Numbered from the stretch's first letter, positions 1 to 8,250 are shown. The stretch: 15,996 bases of DNA from Candidatus Njordarchaeota archaeon (GCA_029856055.1 JAHQWF010000075.1:1-15996), one strand, 5' to 3'. Notes: generated by a model from the sequence alone, not told the origin. Numbers and translations are program-made.

Positions 1-189
1 GTCCAAGATGAGTAAGCCTATATCCCTATAAGTCCAACCGAAAGCCTCCTTCAAAGTTATAACAGTCAGTTTCTGCGGTATAGTTATTTTCCTGTGCCCG
101 TGCTTGCCCCACTTAGGGAATATCAGGCTGTATATGGCGTGGAGTATAAAGGCTAAAAGTTTTAAGGCAAAGTATGGTATATATTTCAT
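1..189 (-). CDS. Transposase N-terminus, IS4/IS5-like (partial, runs off the left edge)
   Basis: A minus-strand frame is open for 63 codons from the ATG at 187-189 to base 1 with no stop. It begins MKYIPYFALKLLAF. Residues about 34-62 read RKITIPQKLTVITLKEAFGW followed by TYRDIGLLILD. This pattern (basic residues, a helix with a LKEAxG core, then xYRDxxxLL) resembles the N-terminal helical region of IS4/IS5-type DDE transposases, which precedes the catalytic domain. The catalytic residues lie outside the window, so the family rests on this short similarity and on the inverted repeat and promoter just upstream, both typical of an IS end. There is no GGTG/GAGG motif before the ATG; a GC-rich hairpin arm lies immediately upstream instead. 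A helical DNA-binding protein of another kind is the alternative. Confidence 0.55.
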   Translation of the reverse strand, partial: MKYIPYFALKLLAFILHAIYSLIFPKWGKHGHRKITIPQKLTVITLKEAFGWTYRDIGLLILD

Positions 190-259
190 TGGGGCCCGCC
201 TCTGGGTGATTCTAGGCGGGATATGCTGGTAATGCCGATATTTATAAAGGCGGGCCCCA
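190..259. repeat. Nested GC-rich inverted repeats at the IS end
   Basis: tggggcccgcct at 190-201 is a perfect 12-base reverse complement of aggcgggcccca at 248-259. A third copy of the core, aggcggg at 214-220, can also pair with cccgcct at 195-201 (7 bp, 12-base loop). The arm at 190-201 directly abuts the transposase ATG and can therefore pair with either of two partners, but not both at once. Confidence 0.85.
241..248 (-). promoter_or_regulatory. TATA box of the transposase gene
   Basis: The minus strand reads TTTATAAA here, followed by TAT. Its centre is about 57 bases before the ATG, so an archaeal start site 25-27 bases downstream falls near 217-219. The resulting leader would be about 30 nt and would exclude the outer repeat arm (248-259). 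Confidence 0.55.
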
Positions 260-477
260 CTAAAAAGCCTAACTAGGCATAAAAAGAAGATGATTAAAAA
301 TTATTTGACAGACCAAGCAAAATTAATAATAAGCTATAAATAGACTTGATTTAGAGTTGTTTATCCTCAATATTTATTTCTTTATTTTAGCTCGAAGAAA
401 AAATAGATACATCACTAAGAAATATACTGAAATCACAAGAAATAAAATAGATTAAAATTAATTCAATACGATATCTC
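260..477. other. Intergenic spacer between the IS end and the ABC operon 3' end
   Basis: AT-rich and without a supported gene. A small palindrome (gccta-ac-taggc, 267-278) lies just outside the IS boundary. Read on the minus strand, the segment has several U-rich stretches, for example around 396-404, that could end transcription of the ABC operon. No tRNA or coding signal was seen. Confidence 0.5.
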
Positions 478-1380
478 TCATGTGAGAGTATATTTCTTGA
501 GCTCTTCATCAATCCTATCGATTATACCTTTCAACTCTATATACTTGCTCACAAATACTTCAGTTTCGATCAAACCTTGCTTATAATCGCTTTCTAGTTT
601 TTCTATTTCTTTTAATAAATCTCTCTTTCTTGCTTCAAGTCTCGCCACGATTTCTTCGGTCTTTGAAGGGGATAATACATATGTCTCCATTTCAGCTGGT
701 GTCATATCCATTATTATTTGGCCATCCTCCATTCTACTGATTTTCTCTGCGTACATAGCTATTGAAAGGTCGTGAGTAACTATAATCATTGTTTTATTCA
801 TCTCTCTATGGAGTTCTCGGAAAAGCAATGCTATCTGCCTACTTGTTGCTGTGTCTAGCTCACCAGTGGGCTCGTCAGCAAGGATTAGTGGAGGATCATT
901 AGCTAGGGCTACAGCAATAGCTACTCTCTGCTGTTCTCCTCCTGATAATTGTCCTGGTTTTCTATCTATCTTATCTCCCAACCCCATTCTTTTAAGTAGT
1001 TCTATCGCTCTCTTTCTCCTCTCTTCTCTAGATTTACCTAATAGTATCATCGGTAGCTCAACGTTCTCTATAGCTGTTAGTGTCGGTATTAGATTAAAGA
1101 ACTGGAATACGAATCCAACCTTCCTTAATCTATATTCGTGAAGCTCTTTTTCTCCGTATTTTGTTATGTCCTCATTATCGACTATTACAACTCCGGCATC
1201 TGGTTTATCCATTCCTCCTATAATATTTAGTAATGTTGTTTTACCGCTTCCAGATGGACCAACTACAGCTCTCATTTCTCCCTCTTTTATATTTAGGTTT
1301 AGTCCCCTTAGAGCGATTGTTTTAACTCCACCAGCTCTATAAATTTTTACTACATCTTTGCATTGGATATAAAGACTCAT
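478..1380 (-). CDS. ABC transporter ATPase, MacB/LolD type
   Basis: ATP-binding subunit that powers the FtsX-like permease encoded just upstream; it acts at the cytoplasmic face of the membrane. All ABC motifs are present: Walker A GPSGSGKTT at residues 41-49, Q-loop Gln93, signature LSGGE at 145-149, Walker B LILADE at 165-170 with catalytic Glu170, D-loop around 174-177 and the switch His203 (VTHD). The EPTGELD and FFNLIPTLTAIENV-like segments are typical of the LolD/MacB branch. After the core (to about 230) comes a C-terminal extension of some 60 residues rich in Glu, Lys and Leu, predicted as coiled coil, which the shortest LolD proteins lack. The start is ATG with a strong Shine-Dalgarno whose last bases overlap the permease stop, so translation is probably coupled. 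The substrate cannot be read from sequence; known relatives export lipoproteins, peptides or macrolides. Confidence 0.93.
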   Translation of the reverse strand: MSLYIQCKDVVKIYRAGGVKTIALRGLNLNIKEGEMRAVVGPSGSGKTTLLNIIGGMDKPDAGVVIVDNEDITKYGEKELHEYRLRKVGFVFQFFNLIPTLTAIENVELPMILLGKSREERRKRAIELLKRMGLGDKIDRKPGQLSGGEQQRVAIAVALANDPPLILADEPTGELDTATSRQIALLFRELHREMNKTMIIVTHDLSIAMYAEKISRMEDGQIIMDMTPAEMETYVLSPSKTEEIVARLEARKRDLLKEIEKLESDYKQGLIETEVFVSKYIELKGIIDRIDEELKKYTLT

Positions 1381-1387
1381 TTTATTC

Positions 1388-1394
1388 CACCTCC
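1388..1394 (-). promoter_or_regulatory. Ribosome-binding site of the ATPase, overlapping the permease stop
   Basis: The minus strand reads AGGAGGTGG at 1387-1395; GGAGGTG is a near-perfect complement of the archaeal 16S 3' end and lies 7 nt before the ATG at 1380. The permease TAG occupies 1394-1396, so the site and the stop codon share bases, which supports one operon with coupled translation. Confidence 0.8.
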
Positions 1395-4270
1395 TAATGA
1401 TATATTCTAACTTCTTCGGGAAGGGGTTTCTTAGATATCATTTTGTAGGGTATTACAAAAGACAGGACGAAAATTATCAAGATTGCCAGTAAATACGATA
1501 CTATATCTATTGGCAAAACATATAATGCCCACTCTGGTGGATATATAACACCACCTGTAACTTGTAGGTACCTCTGTAGATAAGGTAGTATCATTGTTGT
1601 ACCACTTACCCAAGATATTATCATTAGGACTGATAATGGTATACTTATTATTAAAGAAACAATCATGATTAATATCGCTTCTCCCACAAGCATTTTTGAA
1701 ACCATATTTCTCATAAAGCCTCTGACTCTAAGCAAGGCCAATTCACGTCTCCTCTCTATTATACTAATTGTTATGGATACAAATATTACCAAAGCGATCA
1801 ATGTAGATGAGAATAGGAGGCCAGTCTCATATAGTGATAATAGAGCTCCACTGAATTCTTTGTGAAGCATCCTGTCAATCTCTTGATTTAGCACGTAGAC
1901 TTTCCCGTCAATCTGATATTCGCCCAGCAAACTCCTTATTTGAGCAGCTACCTCCTCAGCTGGCACTCCATTATCAAGATCTATAAAGAGAAATGTCTTA
2001 TCGGGAACGACGACCACATATCTCTCTTCAAGTAATTGCCATACTGTTTCAAGGTTCACTATCGCATAGATTCCTGAGGTGGTTTGGGGAGCTAGCATGT
2101 CGTCGAATACTCCTGGTAAAAACTTATAGTACCCACCAATACAATAATTCACAACTATTAAGGATGGGTGAAGCGGATCTCTAATAGAAACTATATCGCC
2201 AATAGATAGATTATACCTCTTAGCAGCAGCAATATTTATCAGTGTATAATTATTTAACAACAGGTTATATGCATCGTTTACCGATACTCCCGATAAGTAC
2301 TCGTTCTTATAATAATTCGTTTTCAAATACTCTGGATCCAAAGCAACTAGGTTAATTTTGCCTAATAGATAAGGTCCACTGAAAGTCTCGATGAATCCTC
2401 TAACCACTGTCTTGACTCCAGGATAATTGTTTATTGGATTAATTATTCTTCTATTAGTGAAATCGAAAGGCCTTAGCGAAAATATCTCCACTTTTATATC
2501 AGCACCGACTTTCATTTTAGTATCTACAGTGATGTGATTTTTAACAGTTGCTATACCTGATCCAAGCGTTAAATTAGCTATTATAGTGAAGGTTAACATA
2601 AATATTATTAGGGATGTTCTTAACGGTTTCCTCGCGAAGTTTCTAGCTGCAACTAAAGCTCCTTTCCCCGTCAAAGGACTTACAATAACTTTGAATACAC
2701 TAGCTAATTGGTCAGAAAAGGAAACAATGACATTTACTAATCCCATAGCAATTATAAATGGGGCCAACAATGGCATGATTGTTATTTCTATGAAGTAAAG
2801 TATTTCCGCAAGATTGATCATAACGGAAGCGCCACTAGTGTGAGCAATATCGAGAACTGTGTTTATTATAGGTAATCCGAGAATAAAGTCTCCTAAGAAG
2901 TATGATCCTATTAATACTAGAGCTATATTTGTTTTTCTATTTATCGCTTTTACAGAAATTTCTTCGCTCTCCAAATATTCTCTAATGGCTTCTAACGGCT
3001 TGATTTGAGCAACTCGCCTACTAGGCAGTATTACAGATAATATTGTTAATGCTAAGCCTATTGCAATAGATGTGACAAAATAATGTTGGATTACAGGAAT
3101 GATTACTTGTATAAAATTATATTCAAGTGCGAATGATGGAGAGACCACGAATGTAATGACATATCCTATTAACGGACTTAGAATGAAACCAAGAAAACCT
3201 CCAAGTATACCGATCATGAACCACTCGATAGATATAATTCTTGATAGGATAGATGACTTACTTCCCCTTATTTTTAATAGTCCGAATTCTCTTCTACGTG
3301 TCTCTACAGATAATTCGCCACCAATTAAAGTGGCTAAAGCAACGAAAACCAATACTAAAACTACTATAAAAATCAGCTGAGACCCGTATTCTTTGGCTGA
3401 TGCAAAATATTCCCTCATCGTTTCCCTTAATGGACTCTCTACATCAACCCTGAAGATTCCTTGCGTGCCATAAAGAATCTTTGATATATCTACTTCTATG
3501 GCATTTATATTCTTCATAGTTGTTACTTCATCCCAAGCGTTAATTACATTATCTCTATTAACCCATACATGATATCTAAACTGGAACACAGGTGTTGTGT
3601 ATAGTGAAGACATTATATCCATAGCTGTAATGATATTTGTTACAAAAACACCACAATAAATAATGCCTTCTACGTTTTTTAAGTGATAATTGAGGAATTC
3701 TCCCGCTTTGAAATAACCTACTACCGTGATATTTTCCTCATAGGCTCCCGTAGCATCATATCTTCTTATCCGTATCTTATCTCCTATACTAATATTAGTC
3801 CACTCTGCCAGCGTAATATCTAGCAGTATCTCATTTGGACTTGTGGGGTATTTACTATTATTCTCTAGAATAACTTGATTTCTCCAGAAAGAGTCACTGA
3901 AATCAAAACCAAGAAATATAGATCCCATCTCTTCAATTCTAAATGTTTGGTTCTTAGTTTTATCCTCTATGTCCACTTTATACATATATGAGTCATACAT
4001 ATAATGTACTGCAACGATATCCTTCAGGCTACTTAGGTCACTCATTATTCCCTCGTAAAGATATGAGTATGGTTTATTAGCAAATGTTACTGTTGCGTAA
4101 TAGTCTACTGGGAGAGACATGTACTTTTCTTTTGCGCTGGCGTATGTCAAGTAATCTGCTGTTAGAAGAATGCTTACAACTAAGCTAGTCGATAACATAA
4201 TGAGAATTAATGATAAAGCAACTATTTTTGATTTCCCTTTAAGCAATTTAGTGGAGAGACGTATGGACAT
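1394..4270 (-). CDS. FtsX-like ABC transporter permease with two FtsX cores
   Basis: Large membrane subunit partnering the downstream ATPase. The layout is an internal duplication: a first membrane segment (about residues 16-38), an extracytoplasmic domain (about 45-295) and an FtsX core of three helices (about 300-430). Two further helices follow (about 445-530), then a second anchor (about 555-575), a second extracytoplasmic domain (about 580-825) and a second FtsX core (about 830-945). The conserved coupling helix appears twice, as ETRRREFGLLKIRGSK near 328 and IIERRRELALLRVRG near 841. This ten-helix form is the single-chain equivalent of a LolC/LolE-type dimer. The start is ATG with GGAGG (4280-4284) 9 nt upstream. 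Such systems act mechanically on substrates outside the membrane rather than moving them through a pore; the substrate here is unknown. Confidence 0.92.
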   Translation of the reverse strand: MSIRLSTKLLKGKSKIVALSLILIMLSTSLVVSILLTADYLTYASAKEKYMSLPVDYYATVTFANKPYSYLYEGIMSDLSSLKDIVAVHYMYDSYMYKVDIEDKTKNQTFRIEEMGSIFLGFDFSDSFWRNQVILENNSKYPTSPNEILLDITLAEWTNISIGDKIRIRRYDATGAYEENITVVGYFKAGEFLNYHLKNVEGIIYCGVFVTNIITAMDIMSSLYTTPVFQFRYHVWVNRDNVINAWDEVTTMKNINAIEVDISKILYGTQGIFRVDVESPLRETMREYFASAKEYGSQLIFIVVLVLVFVALATLIGGELSVETRRREFGLLKIRGSKSSILSRIISIEWFMIGILGGFLGFILSPLIGYVITFVVSPSFALEYNFIQVIIPVIQHYFVTSIAIGLALTILSVILPSRRVAQIKPLEAIREYLESEEISVKAINRKTNIALVLIGSYFLGDFILGLPIINTVLDIAHTSGASVMINLAEILYFIEITIMPLLAPFIIAMGLVNVIVSFSDQLASVFKVIVSPLTGKGALVAARNFARKPLRTSLIIFMLTFTIIANLTLGSGIATVKNHITVDTKMKVGADIKVEIFSLRPFDFTNRRIINPINNYPGVKTVVRGFIETFSGPYLLGKINLVALDPEYLKTNYYKNEYLSGVSVNDAYNLLLNNYTLINIAAAKRYNLSIGDIVSIRDPLHPSLIVVNYCIGGYYKFLPGVFDDMLAPQTTSGIYAIVNLETVWQLLEERYVVVVPDKTFLFIDLDNGVPAEEVAAQIRSLLGEYQIDGKVYVLNQEIDRMLHKEFSGALLSLYETGLLFSSTLIALVIFVSITISIIERRRELALLRVRGFMRNMVSKMLVGEAILIMIVSLIISIPLSVLMIISWVSGTTMILPYLQRYLQVTGGVIYPPEWALYVLPIDIVSYLLAILIIFVLSFVIPYKMISKKPLPEEVRIYH

Positions 4271-4342
4271 GTCTTAGTGCCTCCAAGCAATTTAAAAATC
4301 GTCAACTACCTTAGTTTTTCCTTATCATTAGGAATATAGCGG

Positions 4343-4352
4343 TTATAAAATT
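4343..4352 (-). promoter_or_regulatory. Possible TATA box for the ABC operon
   Basis: The minus strand reads AATTTTATAA. A start about 26 bases downstream would give a leader of about 50 nt containing the GGAGG before the permease ATG. A second AT-rich match nearer the gene (4291-4299) would leave no room for that ribosome-binding site, so I prefer this one, weakly. Confidence 0.3.
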
Positions 4353-4521
4353 GACTATATACGAGTATCGTAGATATTAGAGAGATATATCAAGATTTAT
4401 CTATCAAATTAAACTTAATTTAAACAGATTAAATGCTGAAATATTTACGTAGAAGAAATATTGATTATAGCAATTAATTAAAACAAGAAAATTTCTAAAT
4501 GATTGCTGTGAGGTTTTCTAG

Positions 4522-5715
4522 ATGGAAGAAAACCCCGAGGACACTAAAGAAGCTAAGAGAGTAGCTTACATAGTTATAATAGCATTTGGATTAATTAGTC
4601 TATTTGGAGATATAATATATGAGGGAGCTAAAGGGATAATCCCAACATATTTGTGCACTTTAGGAGCTACAGCGACTATAGTAGGTTTAGCTACGGGTTT
4701 TGGAGACTTTATAGGATATGCTCTTCGCATAATTAGTGGATATGTTGCTGATGTTAAAAGAATATACTGGTTTTTCGTTTTCTTAGGCTATGGATTATTG
4801 GTTTCAATCCCTCTTCTGGCTTTAGTTGGTCATTGGGAAATAGCTGTAATCTTGGTGATTATAGAAAGAATGGCTAAAGCTTTTAGATCTCCAGCTAGAG
4901 ATACCTTGATATCGGTTACAACTCAAAGCCTTGGTACCGGCAAAGCATTTGGTTTTCATGAATTACTGGATCAGTTAGGAGCTGTTTCAGGCCCAGCGTT
5001 GCTAGCTGTTATCCTATATACCACTAATAATAACTATTTCTATGCGTTCTCATCTCTATTCATCCCTTATATATTCCTTATAATAATATTGTTAATAGTT
5101 TTCATTAAGGTAAAACCGTATACGGATATAGCTTTAGCTAAAATAAGCAAGGGAAGTGAGAGAAGCCATACTGATAATAAGTTGCCGAGAGAATTCTATC
5201 TCTATAGCTTAGCCGTATTCCTTAATACAGCCGGTTTAATCACAGCTCAATTAATACAGTATATAGCTGGATTCGTTATGGCTATTTGGATGGTTTCATT
5301 AGTTTATCTTATGGTCCAAGGTATAGATGCCTTTTTTGCTCCAGTATCAGGTTATATCTACGATAAAATAGGTAGATATCTATTGATAGTTCCATTCGCA
5401 TTATCAGTTTTACCTAGCTTATTTGCCTTGCAAGGAACTTACTTTAACGTTATTATTGCTGCTATTTTCGCCGGTATTATTCTGGGTATGCAAGAATCAA
5501 TCTATAGAGCCGCGGTCTCTGATATAACATCTATAGACAGGCGGGGAACAGCCTACGGATTATTCTATGTTTTCTATGGATTAGGCTTTGTAGTAAGTGG
5601 CTTTATGTACGGTATGTTCATTGACCTTAATTTATATAGTCAAGCAATAATTTACGCTGTTATACTACAGATTCTAGCAATTTTATTGTTACTAGCCTCT
5701 AACCCAAGGAAATGA
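4522..5715 (+). CDS. Major facilitator superfamily (MFS) transporter
   Basis: Secondary carrier in the cytoplasmic membrane: 397 residues, the usual length for a 12-helix MFS protein, with about 12 hydrophobic segments. The MFS loop 2-3 signature appears as SGYVADVKR (about residues 72-80) and is echoed in the second half as SGYIYDKIGRY (about 274-284), showing the two-domain repeat. The first helix carries LFGDIIYEGAKGIIPTYL, a pattern seen in archaeal and bacterial drug-efflux-like MFS members. A charged central loop (about 200-230) separates the halves. Translation starts at ATG with GAGGT (4510-4514) 7 nt upstream. The gene diverges from the ABC operon across 251 bp. Substrate not predictable; multidrug or small-metabolite efflux is the loosest guess. 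Confidence 0.88.
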   Translation: MEENPEDTKEAKRVAYIVIIAFGLISLFGDIIYEGAKGIIPTYLCTLGATATIVGLATGFGDFIGYALRIISGYVADVKRIYWFFVFLGYGLLVSIPLLALVGHWEIAVILVIIERMAKAFRSPARDTLISVTTQSLGTGKAFGFHELLDQLGAVSGPALLAVILYTTNNNYFYAFSSLFIPYIFLIIILLIVFIKVKPYTDIALAKISKGSERSHTDNKLPREFYLYSLAVFLNTAGLITAQLIQYIAGFVMAIWMVSLVYLMVQGIDAFFAPVSGYIYDKIGRYLLIVPFALSVLPSLFALQGTYFNVIIAAIFAGIILGMQESIYRAAVSDITSIDRRGTAYGLFYVFYGLGFVVSGFMYGMFIDLNLYSQAIIYAVILQILAILLLLASNPRK

Positions 5716-5772
5716 GTTATCTAATTTAAAATTTTTAGTAACGATTTTATCATAAGGTACTTGAGGTTCTGT

Positions 5773-6397
5773 TCATTGCAATGATTCTATATAATCCAGC
5801 TTTTCAATCAAATTCTTCTTACCTCTCTTCTCTACCCATTTTTCAACTTCTTCTTTAATTGTTCTCAATGATTTTAATCAATGTTCATCGTTCAAAGCTT
5901 TCTCAGCCTCTATCTTCGGGGATCCCTCATAGAACCCTTCAGGAAAGTACCAATCTTTAAACCAAACGAAGCCTGCTTTCAATAATAAGAAACCCATCCT
6001 AGTCAAAACTACTGGGACCCCTTTTATTAATTGCGTTTTTGTTTCTTTATCATTAATATATTCTACATAATAGTTTACCTGCAGGTTCTAGTGAATCATG
6101 AATCAGTCTATTAAGTTTAAATTCCAGTTCAGATCCAAAAAATGCTTTTCTCTTAGATATATTTAAGTAAGGACTTATATCATATAACTCAATCCACTGC
6201 CTATAATATGGCTTCCTTCCCATAAATATCTTCATTCTAAGAGGCAGAAATTCCTTTTCATCACTTTTTACATATATTTCGAGATCTCTTTCCTCCCTAA
6301 ATCTCCCTCTCCTTAAATTTTTTCCAGTTATAAATAAATCGCTGTGGTAAAAGCCTTCTATTAATTTATTGATCAATGATCCTAAGTCATATTGCAT
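5773..6397 (-). pseudogene. Broken conserved protein of unknown function (one frameshift, one stop)
   Basis: Two minus-strand frames join into one plausible protein of about 207 codons. The first part starts at ATG 6395-6397, supported by GGGGAG 4 nt upstream (an ATG at 6425-6427 lacks such a site). It includes RRGRFREERDLEIYV, FMGRKPYYRQWIELYDISPY and RLIHDSLEPAGKL. This frame stops at 6053. The -1/+1 neighbouring frame then continues smoothly with YVEYINDKETKTQLIKGVP, VVLTRMGFLLLKAGFVWFKD and FPEGFYEGSPKIEAEKALND. A single TGA (5878-5880) interrupts before LRTIKEEVEKWVEKRGKKNL and a final TGA at 5773. The shift lies between about 6055 and 6087, most simply one extra base near 6066-6070. The overall look recalls an archaeal protein of the DUF1122 type, but that match is from memory and weak. 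Confidence 0.72.
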
Positions 6398-6533
6398 GAC
6401 TCTCCCCAGTAATGAAACGAGAATCATAAAGTTTTAAGCTTTTGCGATTCGATAAAAACTTATTACTTATTCTCATACAATATCTTAGTTAATTTGTTAA
6501 ACCAAATTTTTTTCATCTTATTATCAGTATTTT

Positions 6534-6539
6534 GGTGAT
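6534..6539 (+). promoter_or_regulatory. Ribosome-binding site that selects the TTG start of threonine ammonia-lyase
   Basis: GGTGAT is followed by four bases and TTG at 6544. The alternative upstream starts (TTG 6532, GTG 6535) would overlap this motif and have nothing similar before them. Confidence 0.5.
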
Positions 6540-6543
6540 ATGG

Positions 6544-7773
6544 TTGACATCTTTAATTGATAGGATTTATAAACATATTTTATCGGCTGATAAAGAGCTA
6601 GAAGGCGTGATTCACAGGACTCCACTAGATAAAACTAGAACTTTTAGTGAATTAACGAAGGCAAATGTGTATTTAAAGCTAGAAAACTTGCAGAAAACGG
6701 GTTCTTTTAAGGCAAGAGGAGCATTCTATAAGATCATTAATTTACCCGAGGAAAATAGGGAGAAAGGAGTAATTGCTGCATCAGCCGGAAACCATGCGCA
6801 GGGAGTAGCGTATGCAGCAAGGATGGCTGGTTCAAATGCTAAAATAGTTATGCCTATTTTTGCTCCTATCGCGAAAATTTTAGCCACTAGATCCTATAGT
6901 GCAGATGTCATTTTACATGGCACTATATTCGATGACGCTTTGAAGAAAGCTCTAGAAATTGCTGAGGCGGAGGGCAGAACATTCATTCATGCTTTCGATG
7001 ATGAATATATAATTGCTGGCCAAGGTACCATCGGGTTAGAAATCTTAAGGATGCTCCCTGATCCCGATGTCATCATTGTACCTATCGGTGGTGGTGGATT
7101 GATTTCGGGGATATCAATTGCTATCAAAAAGAAGAATTCTAATACTAAGATAATAGGTGTACAGTCAAAAGCATTTCCAGCAGCATACGAATTAAAAAAA
7201 GGGATGTTTTTAGAGCGCAAAGCGTGGTCAACGATAGCTGATGGAATAGCGGTCAAGAAACCAGGTAAGATAACAAGCGAGATAATTAACGAGCTGGTTG
7301 ACGATGTTATTTTAGTTGACGATAACGACATATCTAGAGCTATTTTCCTTTTACTTGAGCGTGGAAAAATACTTGCTGAAGGTGCTGGTGCTATTACTGT
7401 AGGAGCGTTACTATCTGGGGAATTAAATGTTACTGGCAAGAAAGTAGTTGCTGTAATAAGTGGAGGAAATATCGATTTCACATTATTAAGTAAGATAATA
7501 TCAAGAGAATCTATAAGAATGAAGCGGATAGTCAAAATCAGAACAATAATCCCAGATAGACCAGGTTCACTAAGCAAGATAATTACATTATTAGCTGAAG
7601 CTAGGATGAATATAATAGACATAATTACTGAGAGATATGACTTCAGAGCGCCACCGTATGAAGCTTCACTCGAGATTGTAGTAGAGGTTCCTGAGGAAAA
7701 GAAATTACAGGAATTAATTAGAAAAATCAAAGGTAAAGGTTACCACGTAGAAATTGAGGAAGTTAGAGATTAA
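6544..7773 (+). CDS. ilvA: Threonine ammonia-lyase (threonine dehydratase) with C-terminal ACT domain
   Basis: Pyridoxal-phosphate enzyme converting threonine to 2-oxobutanoate and ammonia, the first step toward isoleucine or a catabolic route to propionate. In numbering from TTG 6544, the Schiff-base lysine is Lys56 in TGSFKARGA, the substrate loop is SAGNHAQG (about 80-87) and the phosphate-binding glycine loop is IGGGGLISG (about 180-188). EGAGA and SGGNID lie near 280-320. A regulatory ACT domain (about 328-405) starts VKIRTIIPDRPGSLSKI, giving 409 residues in all. The single ACT domain resembles the TdcB-like/archaeal form rather than the two-ACT E. coli biosynthetic IlvA; serine is a likely second substrate. 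Start choice rests on GGTGAT 4 nt upstream; TTG 6532 would add four residues. It stands alone, flanked on both sides by decayed minus-strand genes, so the context does not say whether it is biosynthetic or catabolic. Confidence 0.93.
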   Translation: MTSLIDRIYKHILSADKELEGVIHRTPLDKTRTFSELTKANVYLKLENLQKTGSFKARGAFYKIINLPEENREKGVIAASAGNHAQGVAYAARMAGSNAKIVMPIFAPIAKILATRSYSADVILHGTIFDDALKKALEIAEAEGRTFIHAFDDEYIIAGQGTIGLEILRMLPDPDVIIVPIGGGGLISGISIAIKKKNSNTKIIGVQSKAFPAAYELKKGMFLERKAWSTIADGIAVKKPGKITSEIINELVDDVILVDDNDISRAIFLLLERGKILAEGAGAITVGALLSGELNVTGKKVVAVISGGNIDFTLLSKIISRESIRMKRIVKIRTIIPDRPGSLSKIITLLAEARMNIIDIITERYDFRAPPYEASLEIVVEVPEEKKLQELIRKIKGKGYHVEIEEVRD

Positions 7774-7938
7774 AAATAGGTTTATATGAAAGATCTCTTT
7801 ACATAGCCTTATCGACTTGAAATGCCATTTTCTTGCCCACATGAATCTGTGATTAGATTAATATAGTATATCAATTATTGAATCTCTCAGTTACTTCTAA
7901 CTTGATTATAATTTAGATCAACTATATAACGATGTGAT
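7774..7938. other. Intergenic spacer with no supported gene
   Basis: 165 AT-rich bases between the convergent ends of threonine ammonia-lyase and the metallo-beta-lactamase remnant. No hairpin, RNA gene or coding signal was seen. Confidence 0.5.
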
Positions 7939-8250
7939 CTACCTAAAAATTCTTCTCCATATGCTCTCTTTCTTTCCTTTAAATTTACAATTTATTACCG
8001 CCGTAACTATGTTGTTTGCCCTATTTGTTATAACACTGCCATGCGTGGGAGCTATTATATTTATGTTCTTTTTAATGAGTTCGCCGTAATATATTTTTAT
8101 ATCTTCTTGACTAAATTTAAGACCATCATGAAAATCTGTGATTTTATTGATCAAAGACCTCTCATCTAAACTACTTATAACTTCATATCTTTCTAAAGAC
8201 AATTGACTAAATACGTCTCCAGAAAAAATTTATCTATTTTTATTGCTAAA
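7939..8250 (-). pseudogene. Remnant of a metallo-beta-lactamase-fold protein (C-terminal part)
   Basis: The open minus-strand stretch 7939-8229 encodes two hallmarks of the fold in the right order and spacing. IFSGDVF, at the top of the frame (8209-8229), matches the LFSGD strand with its metal-ligand Asp. IIAPTHGSVI, some 55 residues later, matches the final metal-ligand His. The segment between (DERSLINKITDFHDGLKFSQ) resembles the FHE-x-x-x-P-S region of oxygen-sensing, flavodiiron-like members. Immediately upstream the frame is closed by TAA at 8230-8232, within what looks like NKNR-stop-IFSGD, and the HxHxDH motif that should precede it is absent before the neighbouring peptidase gene begins at 8327. 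No ATG or ribosome-binding site supports a short gene; the only inner start is a TTG at 8200-8202, downstream of the Asp. I read it as a truncated, decaying gene. A functional 87-residue protein is the less likely alternative. Confidence 0.6.

Larger units (their letters stand above)
1..260 (-). mobile_element. Insertion sequence, one end only
   Basis: The transposase-like start (1-189), its TATA box and a GC-rich inverted repeat lie within 260 bases and stand out sharply from the AT-rich flank that begins at about 260. I place the element's end near 258-260 (reading inward gtggggcccgcc), because GC content drops abruptly there and the outer repeat arm ends there. The exact tip and the target duplication cannot be read from one end alone. 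Confidence 0.5.

Noticed and set aside
5878..5880. In-frame TGA or the upstream shift as programmed recoding (selenocysteine or frameshifting)
   Set aside because: No downstream structure is evident, the TGA replaces no expected catalytic residue, and the gene has a second independent lesion; decay explains both more simply.
6987..7730. A 247-codon open frame antisense to threonine ammonia-lyase
   Set aside because: Its sequence is low-complexity Ser/Ile/Pro as expected from the complement of the lyase codons, it has no ribosome-binding site, and the lyase itself is unmistakable.
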